Assembly: GCA_013368315.1 (NCBI GenBank) | Contig: JAACJM010000036.1 | Coordinates: forward strand, 248,001 to 312,000 | Direction of reading: 5' to 3' | Length of the DNA: 64,000 nt | DNA from: Tetrapyrgos nigripes | Taxonomy: Eukaryota; Basidiomycota; Agaricomycetes; Agaricales; Campanellaceae | Shown: piece after piece, positions 33,001-43,957 of the stretch | Layout of the letters: each line of letters opens with the position of its first letter | How positions within the stretch are numbered: the first letter of the stretch is position 1 | Position numbers and translations under genes: made by a program | The notes under the pieces: model-generated | What the model was told of the DNA's origin: nothing | The model's database searches: none | What the model saw: only the letters and a program-made list of their open reading frames with translations

Positions 33001-35005
33001 TTTCGTTAGCATCGCAGAGCAAATGGGCCATACTCTCGAAAGGACGTCCATCTCAGTCTCAATCAAGGAGCGCCTGGATTTCAGTTGCTCCATTCACAGC
33101 ACCGACGGTTCTCTTGTCGCCAACGCTCCTCATGCAAGTCACAGCCTTCTTTCATGATATTTTTTGTCCATCACTCACCTCCGTCTAGATTCCAGTTCAC
33201 CTCGGCTCTATGCAATATGCTGTCCAATCCCAACATCAACACTGGCTTGGCAAGCTCAGACCAGGGGACGTTTTGCTCACAAATCATCCGGAATGGGGAG
33301 GTACTCATCTGCCTGATTTGACTGTTGTCACTCCGGTGTTCAGCCCCGAGGATACCAAGGTCTTGTTCTACGTGGCTTCAAGGGGTCATCATGTATGTGC
33401 TTGCCTTTCTCATAACTTGATTAGAACTCAAGGCCCCTTCGTGTACAGACCGATATTGGAGGGACTTCAGTGACAAGCATGAATCCTATCTCCAAAGAGC
33501 TATGGCAAGAAGGTGTCAGGTGCGTGCCCTCACTCCTGTATTAACAAGTAGATTTTTGACTGACAAAATAGCGTCAAGTCGTTCCTCCTGTGCTCCCAGG
33601 GCAAATTCAATGAGGAAGGTACGTCAGGAATATTGACAAGCGAGCTGAATCTGATCATTTTCGCGCAGGCTTTAGAGAATTATTTGCAGAGCCCGCAAAA
33701 TATCCCGGTAGCAGCGCTACGAGACGTATCGACCACAACATCACCGACATCCAGGCAGCCATTTCTGCCAATGTTCGTGGTATAAGTCTGATGAAGACCT
33801 TGTTTGAAGAGTTTGGGACGAAGACTGTCTTGGTGAGTGCAAATTTTCAGTGTCGGCTACATCAATCTAATCGCCGTATAGTTCTACATGTCTCAAATAC
33901 AGACTCTCGCTGCACAAACCGTACGGACGTTCTTCCAAGACGTCTACAAGCGATTCGAAGGGAGACCTCTTGAAGCTCAAGACTACATGGACGACGGGAC
34001 CATCATCAAAGTCAGAATTACTATAGACCCGGAGACATGGAATGCTGTCTTTGACTGGACGGGTACCGGACCTCAAACACACGGGAATTTCAACTGTCCA
34101 ATCTCGTTGTCGTATGCAGCTATCATCTACAGTCTGCGTTCTATGATCAGAGGTACTATCTTTTCTCCAACAGTTGTCCTGCTTCGCTGACTGGTTCTGC
34201 AGCCGACATCCCAATGCCTTTGAACCAGGGTGTCTTGGATCCTATCACGAACATCGTGCCTAAGGGCTGCTTCTTAAACCCAACTGGCGTCGTAGCCATT
34301 TCTGGATCAACCATCTCGTCTCAGCGGCTCGTCGATGTCATTCTCCGCGCATTTATGGCAGCTGCAGCAAGTCAAGGCTGCGCCAATTCGCTTGGTTTTG
34401 GTACTGGAGGAAAAGATGCTTTTGGGAATGTCATCCCGGGATTTGCTTATGGTGAAGCCATTGGCGGGGTACGTGCACTATTCACTGGACAGTAAGATGG
34501 TATTTACCAGCTATGAATCAGGGAAGTGGTGCGGGACCGGGATGGCATGGCAGTCATGCAATATCTGTTCACTCAACAAACACTCGTTTGACGGATGCCG
34601 AAGTCATTGAAGCACGATGCCCACTTTTAGTGGAGGAGTTCACTATACGGAGAGATAGTGGTGGAAAGGGTAGGTGGATGGGAGGTGCGTCAATATATCT
34701 GCTGCACGTCAAGTTGCCAGACGATTGATTGTTTCACCCCTCTAGGAAACGGTTGCATTCGCCAAATCAAGGCTCGCATACCTGTCAACTGTTCCATCGT
34801 ATCTCAGCGCCGTGTCTTTGCACCTTTTGGTCTGGAGGGCGCTAGTGACGGTGCAAGAGGCAAGAATATCTGGATTAGACATGATCCTGAAGACCAAAGC
34901 ACGGCGGAAATTAGCATGGGTAACAACAGCTTGGTCAGGTTGGGCAAAGGGGACAGTGTACGAATAGAAACGCCTGGCGGTGGAGGCTGGGGTGCACCAG
35001 CGTGA
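30014..35005 (+). CDS. 5-oxoprolinase / hydantoinase A-B fusion
   Basis: About nineteen short introns interrupt a protein of roughly 1,270 residues, the length expected of eukaryotic ATP-dependent 5-oxoprolinases. These open 5-oxo-L-proline to glutamate in the gamma-glutamyl cycle in the cytosol. The N-terminal hydantoinase-A region begins at once with DRGGTFTD (split by intron 1) and has [37 protein letters not shown] and [14 protein letters not shown]. The hydantoinase-B half contains [34 protein letters not shown] and [15 protein letters not shown], and ends in [12 protein letters not shown]. The ATG at 30014 is chosen because DRGGTFTD normally lies near the N-terminus. No frame break was found. 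One intron (33134-33188) uses a GC donor. A relative acting on N-methylhydantoin or another cyclic amide cannot be excluded. Confidence 0.9.
33134..33188 (+). other. GC-AG intron in the oxoprolinase gene
   Basis: Exon ...GCTCCTCAT is followed by GCAAGT instead of GTAAGT, and ends at CCGTCTAG. Splicing here joins ANAPH to IPVHLGSMQ, the expected hydantoinase-B sequence. The 55-nt intron is not a multiple of three and has no alternative GT donor that restores the motif. Confidence 0.75.
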
Positions 35006-35009
35006 ACGG

Positions 35010-35894
35010 AGATGTTCTGTCAATTTTTAAACTTTTACATCTCACGTTAGAACTCATCGCGTCTCGTCACGGTCACGAGGTCTGTGACACCTCCCGTGTT
35101 CCTGCGCTCTTAGTAGGAGTACATGTGCAATATTCACGCAAATATTAGTCTTAATTCAGCTCACCAATAGCCACGCCAGAGTGAACTCAATTGACGCGTT
35201 CGACGTGCGCAACTCGTCCAGCAAACTTAACCTGAATCAATATTGCAATGGAGAGCTACCAAGTGCAAATATTCCACCAGCTTTCAAAACATTAAACAAG
35301 GTATCATATCGACTTGACTCAAACAATAGACTAGCTGATTCTACTCGTCTCCGTTTCCAGTGTGCTTTGGGTAACGCGTGGTAGTAGCGAACTTGAAATA
35401 CCTCAGCCTGTTCCAACTGCAGTGACTGTCTGAGGAACACGCGACCACGCTTAGCTCGCCAGACAAGTGTCGCGTCGTCAAGCCAGGTTACTCAAACCAT
35501 AACGAAAGAGTTTGCGGAAGCAAATCGAGCCAAAGGCAAATCAGTTGGAAAAAAAAAACAAGTCTTGCGTGAATAAGTAGAGAACCAAGCTGGGTATTCA
35601 AAGAGACAGCCAGCCAATGTCCTCTCTGCTTCAACACAGCTTTATGGCAGGCTCACGGGCGAGCTTGGTTGAAAAAAATTGTGGTGTAAAGAAAAATACC
35701 GTCGGGCTGCGGAGGCAAATCAAGCCATGGAACCTGTTTAGACTAGAAGATGAAATTTGCAAGTAGCTACGCTACTAAAACGACCTGTCTAACGTGTGAT
35801 AACCGTTGCTCTTCAAGCAGATTCTGGATATAAAAGACGTGAGTGTTTAGAGTTTCCATCAACTTCCTTCTAATTCTCCTCACGGGTTTCCAAG
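35010..35894. other. Intergenic, no gene seen
   Basis: Between the oxoprolinase stop and the Ser/Pro-rich gene. A-rich runs occur near 35550. No frame with recognisable content was found. Confidence 0.5.
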
Positions 35895-37106
35895 ATGTAC
35901 ATCCAGTCCCCAAGTGGTTCATGCGAATCCCAGTTATCCTGGTCTGCTCGGAATCGAAAAAGTCTGACTCTCTCCCGGAGATCTTCCGCTGCTCTTCCCA
36001 CAAACCATCCTAATCCTACTCTTTCACCTGTTTCTCCCGATTCACCACCTTCCTCACCTTCGGTGAAAGATTCAGCGTCGAAACCCAGAGGACTGCGCAG
36101 GGTCACGTCCTTGTTGACGAACCTAAAAGTACTCTCACCCAAATCGGTCACCTTCACCGGATTGACTCCTCCATTATCACCATCTACACCTGCACCTGAC
36201 ATGACCCAGAGATCCCGCTCACTTCCAGAGAGAACTGCTCTTGACTCCATGCTAAAGGATGAAAGAGGCGGACGATCTACGAAGGAGGTTTCTGTGGTGA
36301 CGGAGAGATGCATTACGACTCGGAAACGAGCACAATCATTACATGTTACTGTCATTGATTTCCCTCCCGTCCCTCCTCTTCCTCCATCCCTTGTGCTCAA
36401 GTTAGAGGCTCAGAAGAAAAATGGAATAGAGATGCGTACTTCCAACCGTAGACCCTCAGTCAGTGCCAGTGTTCCTGCGACCGCGGTCCCTGTATACAGG
36501 GACTCTCTAGCAAAACGGCACAGGGATTCCCTTATTATCACTCCTCCACCTTCACCACGCTCCGCACCTCCTTCCCAGCAGCATTTCGTCCTGCACGTTA
36601 CCGCTCCTCCTCCAGATTTCCCTCCAGCTGTGAGAAGCGCAATTGTAGGAGAATTCTCGCCGCTCCCAGCTGCTCACAGTAGACATCCGGTTCTCCCTCG
36701 TATTCGGACTCGGAGGAACTCGTTGGCTGACTATATGATGGGAAAGTCAAACGCTGCGCAAGCTGAGTTGGAAGGAAAGATGTTAGACTGTTTGGAGCCT
36801 CGATCTGCACCGTCGACTACCTTGGCTTTCTCGCAAGCGTTCGTTGAGGATCCTAAGTATCTGGCGCCGTTTCTGCCTCCTCCTCCTACCCCAAAGATAA
36901 AGACAAGACTAGGAACGCCAGCCTCGCCCGTCTCATCATCTAGTCCACTCCCAACCGCACATCTTCCGCCTACATCCAAGGGAATGAAACGTTCCAAAAG
37001 TCCTGCGCTCCTGATATTAAATTACCGATCTCCCCAGAAATCGAATTCTCAATCAAGTACGCGGGGTAGGGAAGAACACCCCGTAAGCTTCTGGGTGGAG
37101 GATTAG
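35895..37106 (+). CDS. Ser/Pro-rich protein of unknown function, intronless
   Basis: A single uninterrupted frame of 403 residues starting at ATG 35895 (MYIQSPSGSCESQLSWSARN). It is rich in Ser, Pro and Arg, with several SP and TP dipeptides (LSPVSPDSPPSSPSVKDSAS, TPPLSPSTPAPD, ITPPPSPRSAPPS) and basic patches. The composition suggests a largely disordered intracellular protein that may be phosphorylated. There is no signal peptide or membrane segment. A short ordered-looking stretch is RRNSLADYMMGKSNAAQAEL. Freedom from stops over 1.2 kb among heavily spliced neighbours supports a real gene. No family recognised. Confidence 0.65.
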   Translation: MYIQSPSGSCESQLSWSARNRKSLTLSRRSSAALPTNHPNPTLSPVSPDSPPSSPSVKDSASKPRGLRRVTSLLTNLKVLSPKSVTFTGLTPPLSPSTPAPDMTQRSRSLPERTALDSMLKDERGGRSTKEVSVVTERCITTRKRAQSLHVTVIDFPPVPPLPPSLVLKLEAQKKNGIEMRTSNRRPSVSASVPATAVPVYRDSLAKRHRDSLIITPPPSPRSAPPSQQHFVLHVTAPPPDFPPAVRSAIVGEFSPLPAAHSRHPVLPRIRTRRNSLADYMMGKSNAAQAELEGKMLDCLEPRSAPSTTLAFSQAFVEDPKYLAPFLPPPPTPKIKTRLGTPASPVSSSSPLPTAHLPPTSKGMKRSKSPALLILNYRSPQKSNSQSSTRGREEHPVSFWVED

Positions 37107-37109
37107 AGT

Positions 37110-37688
37110 GCAGAAAGGAGAGCATGAATCTTGTCAAACTGACAATGACATGATGATGTTGTTCAAAGGCGCTCTCATTCACGTGTACATATTGGCGGGT
37201 CTTTCTTTTTCATCACTTGCACCAGGACCCTTGACTTTATACGGACTACTCTACACATACATATTAATCTTTACAATACTACGTTTACGACTACTTCACG
37301 TTCTTTTCAGTGTTGCTCTTTTGACTACCTTATATAACTTACATCCACTAATCCTATTTATTATCCTACCTTACCTATTGTATCTATAGTTCTATACTTA
37401 ATGTTATCACTTGTATCATTACAGCAATGACCGCGTCAGAATGTTGGGCTCGATAATCCTCCCTGGGCACTTTTGACCCCTATCCTCGTCTGCTTAGTCG
37501 CAAATCTTTGATGCCTAAAATATGTTTGGCTGATAGCTTGTCGTGCTTCAAGTTGGTAGCAATAAATATCAAAAAGTGTAGGATTGATTAAACAAAAGAA
37601 TTAGACTATTTAAGTGGGTATAGTACTACTAGATGCAAAGTCAGACATTAAATTTCATACAAATTTCGTAGCACCTTCTCCTCCTCGT
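37110..37688. other. Convergent 3' intergenic region
   Basis: Lies between the 3' ends of the Ser/Pro-rich gene (+) and the adenylating enzyme (-). It is AT-rich with TTATAT- and ATTTAT-type runs at about 37325-37400. No gene is seen, and poly(A) signals cannot be fixed by eye. Confidence 0.4.
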
Positions 37689-39882
37689 TCATGAAAGGAA
37701 GTGATGTTTGGTTGGCGAAAGTCGAATGTACATATCATCCAACGTACTGCGGTACTGATCTTCAGCACTTTTTCGTCTGCCCAAAGTAAATAATCAGAAC
37801 AGAGCCTGAATCCAGTGCGTCAGATGAGTCTCACCTTATGTTGCCTTTAGACTACGAGAACAGCGTAGAGTCAGCGATACTTCCAAGGGTCCTGATCACC
37901 GTACAAAATTAGGACTTACTTTAGTTCGAGGAAGTACCCCTGCTTCAAGGACCAGAACGAGACCAGGATCGCTGATGCGTTCGTGAGGGAAGCGCTGCTT
38001 GTTGAATTCCGCAAGCCTATCGACTATCAAGTTCTGAATCTCAACATGATGCGTTACGGATGCATTCTCCTTGACTTCTACCAACAAAGCTGGACCACGG
38101 CGGTTTTGACCTACAACGACACAGTCGGATATGAGATCTGCACAATGCCGCCATACCGCGTCTTCGATAGCTCTGCCAAGCAGTTTGTCAACGATGTGGT
38201 TCACTCTTGGAATCTGTAGACTCGGAACTCACTTTGCATCACATATCTGGCCCATTGCACATTTAATCCAATCATTCTTTCGACCTCGGAAGATATACCG
38301 ATCCTCCCCATTTGAGTATGTTGTACGCTCGAAATAGTCGCCTGTGTAAAACCGTCCATCGGTGGGATCTAGTAGTTCTTTGGAGGTAGGAAAATCTGGA
38401 GAATCAGGGAGAATGACAAATTCCAGCAGCTCCATGCCTCCAAAAGTGTCCTCTAAATCCTGAGCAGGTACGAACGTGTAGGAAATACCGGAAAGAGGTC
38501 TGAATAGAGAGGGTATGGGACCCGGTGAGGAGATCATCAAGAGACCTGGTCAGACGTGATTTGGGATGAGTTACGTCCCACGTCTTTGACAAGCTGTACT
38601 CACCGCATTCAGAACTGGCAAATACGTTCTAGTAGATCGTCAGAAAGGCCCAATCGAAGTCCAAGGCAGTTGCCACTTACCCCCATAGCAAGCCCACTCT
38701 GATGTGCCCAAAGCTCAATCTCTGGAGCTAGAGAAGTCCCTCCGTACAGAACTGACCTCAGTCCCTTCAATGTCTGGAAGAACTCCGGTTCTCTACGAGC
38801 TCTCTCCAACACGGGTTGCATCAACATCGAGTATTGTGACAACCGGTTCAAGCCACAGCACTTGATCATATTCAAAAGTTCTTGTGTCGAGAACGACAAG
38901 GTCGAGGGCATGATCATACATCCTCCATATAGGACGCATCCAATATATTCTACAATCAGAACGTCAGCAAATGGAATTGCTTTGCAGCCAGAGGAATCTA
39001 CTGACCATACCACGTAGCACAATGATTAAAATTCCCCAATCGCACAAAGACGTCCTGCGTGGCGTATTCCGGCCCAGGAGCCCAGGCCTCTCTGAATTTC
39101 CCATAAACAGACGTGAGCCACTGATGAGTCCATGGTATCAACTTAGGAATCTTCCCAGTCGACCCAGACGTATGATGCATGATGGCAACTCCATCTTTCT
39201 CCTTCGTAAAATCAAAGTCCTCCCCCTGTAGACTCTCCCACACAGATCTCTCTCCAGGGCCAGATGCTACATCATCGGAACCATCATTAGCAGTGGCTAA
39301 GGGGCCAACAATCTCTGCCTTCGATACGTCTATCACAGGTACTGGACATCCGGACAAATCGGATTCAGAGATCAATGCCGAATCGATGACGAGTGCTCTG
39401 GCACCGGAGTTGATGAGCAGCTCGAAGACGACTTCGGAGTTGGAGTAATATAGACTAAACAATTGGGGAACGCATCCTGCCGCTGAGACGCCCAATGCAT
39501 GGATCAGATCCGTAAGGTAATTCCCCGATAACCTTGAAGAATGGACAGCCACAAAAATATCAAAACACCGGGAATACGTCAGTGTTAGGAGACACGCAGG
39601 TTGAGTTACTTACCAGAGCCCGACGATAGAGCCGGTGGGTATACCCATCATCAGAAATCGAGAAACGTAAAACCTCTTTGCCAGGACGACCTGCCAATGA
39701 AACTGTCTTCGTGTCAACGGCGTCCATTCTTCGACAGCTACACCAGTTTGAGAGGGTAGTTTAGGTAGCCAGAATAGTGGTTTGTCGGGATCTGACCTGG
39801 CAGTTTCGTCCAGGAGCTGTAAGTGGGTCTTTTGGAGAGCTGATGGCATAACAGTGGTGAGGGCGTTAGACTTGGGGCCCAT
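37689..39882 (-). CDS. Stand-alone adenylation-domain enzyme (acyl/aryl-AMP-forming)
   Basis: The start is taken at the ATG at 39880-39882 (MGPKSNALTTVMPS); a second ATG is 11 codons on. Exon 1 ends at IVGLW, and splicing adds LSGNYLTDLIHALGVSAAGC. The ANL-superfamily core motifs are in order: MHHTSGSTGKIPKLIPWTHQ (phosphate loop), VLYGGTSLAPEIELWAHQSG, GRFYTGDYFERT (the YxTGD region) and RGRKNDWIKCAMGQI (hinge). After introns come AIEDAVWRHCADLISDCVVV and GVLPRTKSKGNIRRKSAEDQ with the invariant C-terminal lysine region. The protein stops about 20 residues later with no thiolation or reductase domain. It should activate a carboxylic acid with ATP; the acceptor and substrate are unknown. Fungal NRPS-like reductases have the same N-terminal domain, and one lies at 60-64 kb. 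Confidence 0.8.
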
Positions 39883-39889
39883 TGACGGC

Positions 39890-40920
39890 ACAAGCCTCGT
39901 CCCTTTATATGTTCGCTCTTGTCCCGATGATGGCGCATTACCTGTCCGTTTACGCTTGAGGATAACGGAAATGAGAAATGCACTGCGTGACTGAAAGCAA
40001 ACATACCATACCTGTGATCGTCACAGCGGATACTCGTCGGCGGTGGTATTGATGATTCTTGTCCAGCCTTGAGAATAAAATAAACAGTCAATTCGTGATT
40101 AAATAACATGCAACAGCCTCCGTCCTTAAAGTTTGGAATTACGCTCACAGTTTGAGCCGTTCAAATCTACCCTGGTACTATGTAAAATTGACTCAGCCGG
40201 GCTTTCTCTGTGACACACTCTCGGTATTCTCGCAGTTCGTGGTGGATGCTTGTGGGTGGCAAAATTGGAGCAGCCATTACCTCGCGACCAATTTGGTCCA
40301 TCCCTGACTACTTAGTATCGCCGCTTTGAGGAATCAAAATAAGTACTGGTACTGTTCTCAGTAAGAATGATGAGTTTCGGGATAACAGTCATGTTCTATA
40401 GATGATCACTTACAATAAGGCTGTTGGTGATGTTATCCCGTCGCCTCTCCAACCGATCTCCAGTGCGTTTTCAGCTCGGTAAGACTCTAGAAATTTAGAA
40501 TACAGGGTAAGCGGATAGCACGGACCTCAAAATGGAGTTGAGACCTACTGAACTCGGACTTCACAAGTTTAGCAACGAAACCATTGGCTCTTCCTTCGCA
40601 TGCGTAGCAGCATAAGAGCCTATCAAGATCAGGCACCGAAATAAATAGAAGAACAGCCAAACAACATATGGTTCCAAACCGGCATTATTGTACTGCCTTA
40701 CACTGAGCAGTTTCGGGATTAGGCAACTTGAGTCATGCAGTGGGTTGAGTCAGCTATACAGTCACCGGAGCTATGCACATGAGTTTTTATGCTCGATCTA
40801 CCTTTGCTGCTATCACGTACAGTCTAGGACTTTTCACCAGAGGCCACGTACACGTAGTTCCTGGAACTAGATGTAGGTGACGAGAAAGTAGTTTCAGAGA
40901 CAAACATAGTTTGAATACCG
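39890..40920. other. Intergenic, promoter side of the adenylating enzyme
   Basis: No supported gene. Short frames only; the segment just above 39882 presumably holds the adenylating-enzyme promoter and 5' UTR, possibly with a leader intron. Confidence 0.4.
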
Positions 40921-40923
40921 GTC

Positions 40924-41150
40924 TCACCTCTTCATAGCAACTGCGGTCCACGTCTCAGTAGCATTGTACTCCTTGTTTGTCGGGGGCGGGAGCAAGTCGT
41001 CGGGTTTGTTCACAGCTCCATTTATGATGATCAATGTCTTCACCCTGCGTTTAAATTTTTGTGGCTTCAATGGAACAGCGGGTATCGCATTTATACGAAC
41101 CTGTAAATTGCATTTTTGAGATCTTCAACATATCGAGTCAGCGTTCTCAT
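40924..41150 (-). CDS. Small spliced gene, unknown (5' end uncertain)
   Basis: From the ATG at 41148-41150 the frame reads MRTLTRYVEDLKNAIYR. A 60-nt-class intron follows, and then VKTLIIINGAVNKPDDLLPP and NATETWTAVAMKR with TGA at 40924-40926. The split is in phase and both halves look like protein sequence. The frame continues upstream of the ATG (LEHRTTLETSNLKINF) without a stop for a short distance, so more 5' exons are likely, perhaps reaching 41567. No family recognised. It is divergent from the 74-residue gene at 41573. Confidence 0.35.
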
Positions 41151-41572
41151 AAAATTGATCTTTAAGTTGCTTGTTTCCAAGGTCGTGCGATGTTCAAGGA
41201 AGGTCTTTCCGCATCAGGGAGGGTAAACAGTGCAGGAATGGTATCAGTTAGCAACGAATTCCTGACCCTTTTGTAAATGTGTATCTGAGAGGCGGTAAAG
41301 CAAGGGCCCGTTTCCGTCGTCGGGCTAGTAGACCTCTAGTTCACGAGTTTATCGGAGCCATTCACTGCGGCTTGCCCCAATCCTTTGCGCTGAGATATCA
41401 GCGTATTCCCTGAGAGCAGTCTTTGGATATTTCTCCAGAATCATCAGAGTCAAAATCTGCAAAGATAATAACAGTCGGTGAGGCGAGAGGCGGAGTGAAG
41501 ACAAGAAAGGTGTGTGGGAATTTCCAGTAACATTGAAACCGCGCGTTATTGTCAACGTCCACATCATCGAGC

Positions 41573-42066
41573 ATGGTGAGCAGCTCTTTGTGCCTTTCTT
41601 TCTAGTCCTTTCTGAAATTTTATGGTGTCTGTTAGGGTGGAGGAGGTCAATATCCTTATCCTAAAACGGTCTGGTCACCAGCCGGTACGCAAGTGACCTT
41701 CACACTTTGCTGACCTTCTCGTCTGACGACCTTTGGACTTGCCAATTTGCTCTTCTATGAATGTTTTTAGGTGGCTGGTGGGTACGTCCATCAAACTGGA
41801 AAACCAACACTGCTGTATTCGGTGTCTTCATCGGAGCGGCAATATACGGAATTGGGCAATGGACTTCACAGAGAGAGGTGCGTGTCTCATCCCTTTCTCT
41901 CATACTGAACAGACAATTAAGAATTTCATTTTACAGGTACGATACGTGAAGCCAGCGAAGCAATTGATTGGAACGAGGGTGCGTAGTTATCTGCCTTGGA
42001 TGAAGAATTTTGTTTGCTAATTGTCCGTCTTACACTCCACAGGTGACCCAGGAGAAGGAATCTTAG
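41573..42066 (+). CDS. 74-residue single-TM protein in five exons, mitochondrial type
   Basis: Exons 41573-41575, 41636-41684, 41771-41877, 41937-41978 and 42043-42066 join in phase. They give MGGGGQYPYPKTVWSPAGGW, then RPSNWKTNTAVFGVFIGAAI as one membrane span, and a basic tail ending QEKES. All four introns have GT-AG ends. The first coding exon is only the ATG. The Gly-rich start, PKxVWSPxGGWW and PxNW motifs resemble small accessory proteins of the mitochondrial inner membrane, of the kind found in fungal respiratory complex I; this is from memory and not certain. The gene is far too short per exon for ordinary frame-based detection. Small size and high intron density fit a conserved housekeeping gene. 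Confidence 0.7.
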
Positions 42067-42069
42067 TTT

Positions 42070-43957
42070 TGCTGCCTTATCTTATCCTGCCTTTACACCA
42101 CACTCAATAGAAGGAATGAAACACTCGTTAGTGCCTCTGCTGAAATCCGCTGCTTCTGGGCGACCATGGCTTCACAAGTATCCTTACCAACGAACGCGTC
42201 TGTCCTGACTCTTATGAGGGTGTCATATCATAACTGACGTTTGCTTGCTTCTGCCACGCTGCTTGCAAGTTATCTGTGTTTTATGGGCCAGATTTGGACA
42301 TACCAGAGCTGGAAGTGCTTCGGTTCCACGTCTACTTTCGTCTCCGAAGTCACGGAACTCAAAACTCTTCGGTCTTCCCTTAGGCTACTCCTTGCTCGGT
42401 TCTCCAACCGTTGCTGTCTTTCATGCCCTAACTATGACCACCTCAATGCCTACTGGCTTTCCGAGATCCGAAGGATGGCCAAGGTCGAGACTCGAAACTT
42501 AAGACGACCTTTTTCTCCCTTTCGCATCGGCTCCTACGTCTTCGCCCTGATTATCAGCCATCTTCACCACATTGTGCAGACCTGTTGCTTAGTTCCGGAA
42601 TGGAAACTGCCAGTCTAACCCCATGCTCTGCTCAACTACAGAGGCCCTAATTAGAAAATGAACGAGCCGGTGTTCGACTTCCTATCTCTCCTCTTTCATT
42701 TTCCATCGTCGAGTTTCGAAGGATTATCGAGACTCTTGACCCTGTACTCCCAACCTACAAATTTCAAATCGTATACAACTTTTTCCCGGTTCGTTCGGTT
42801 GGGAGGCTGAAGCGTCCAGACTCCAGACTCTTGCGGACTCCACACTTCTCCACTATCCGATGTTTAACCCTATGAAACTGAGCCCGGTAGTGACTACTAC
42901 TACCCCAGCATATCTTACGCTTGGAATTGTGCCTGTACCGAAGGCCTAACTATGGGGCGGTTGCTTCACAAAAATTGATTGTTCTCGCTCAGAAATTGTG
43001 CGACAGGGGTGTGTGGCCTTTCGCTAAAGGCGCTTAGCTACAGGGACAGTCCGTATACGCTCGTATACTCTACGTCAGGCTCTGAATCGGTAGCGCATGC
43101 ATCCTGGTAGTTACCATGTGGTTCCCTGTGGTTTCTTGCCACAGGTGAGCGCTGCCTATCGACAATCGGGGGTATGAGCCGCCCGAGAGTCCTAAAGGCG
43201 CTTGGACAGTCTTGGATAAGAAATACCTTCGCCTTGCCTACAATCCGACTTGGTTCCTATCTCGAATGCCTGGGTGGTTTACTAGTTCCATCTGAGAAGC
43301 TGAGGTCCGTAGGATTTGGCTGCCTTCAAGTGCTACGGCTTCTGACCATCTCAGTCTCTACAGTCTCAGATAGGGATGATGGCCCAGACCTTCGGAAATA
43401 TCCGGAACGACTCCGAACTCCGTTGACGCGCGTCTACCATGCCTCTCCCTTCTACATTTGTTCTTGACACTATCCACATAACGCATCATAGTTTATGCCT
43501 GTTCCAGAGTTTACTTGTTCCTCCTGTCCGAATGAGGTGAAATCTGTAAGCTATTTGAGCTGTATGATGATTCCGGGACTGACGCACAATCATTTCGAAT
43601 TGTTTATTGACACCCTCCATTACTCGGTGAAGAATTCTGATGGAGAGGTCTGCAGAGGTGCTCCTCTGGAATTTCCGGAAACTCCGTCATATCCGGGTCT
43701 TTCTCATGACTACATTTTCACCTCGCATGCGGTCCGCTATCAGCCGCAACCCCACTCACAGCAAATCATTTTGCGGCATTGCCATTCAGAAGTGTTCCCA
43801 AACGAGAAATCGAAGTGGAGCTTCTCAACGTCATGAAGAATAGGCCAACACGCGAGTATAAAACCCTGGTTGTATTTTCAAAAAGACATAGTCAGCTGTC
43901 AACGCGACCTCATTCCTCTCGGGAATCCGTGTACAACGACGATCGCCATCTTCAAAG
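42070..43957. other. Intergenic, possible remnants only
   Basis: Between the 74-residue gene and the sugar transporter. Frames at 42241-42618, 43174-43467 and 43495-43836 have no recognisable domain, and I do not call them. The last part is the transporter promoter. Confidence 0.4.

Noticed and set aside
42241..42618. 125-residue frame between the small gene and the sugar transporter
   Set aside because: No domain, signal or splice support.
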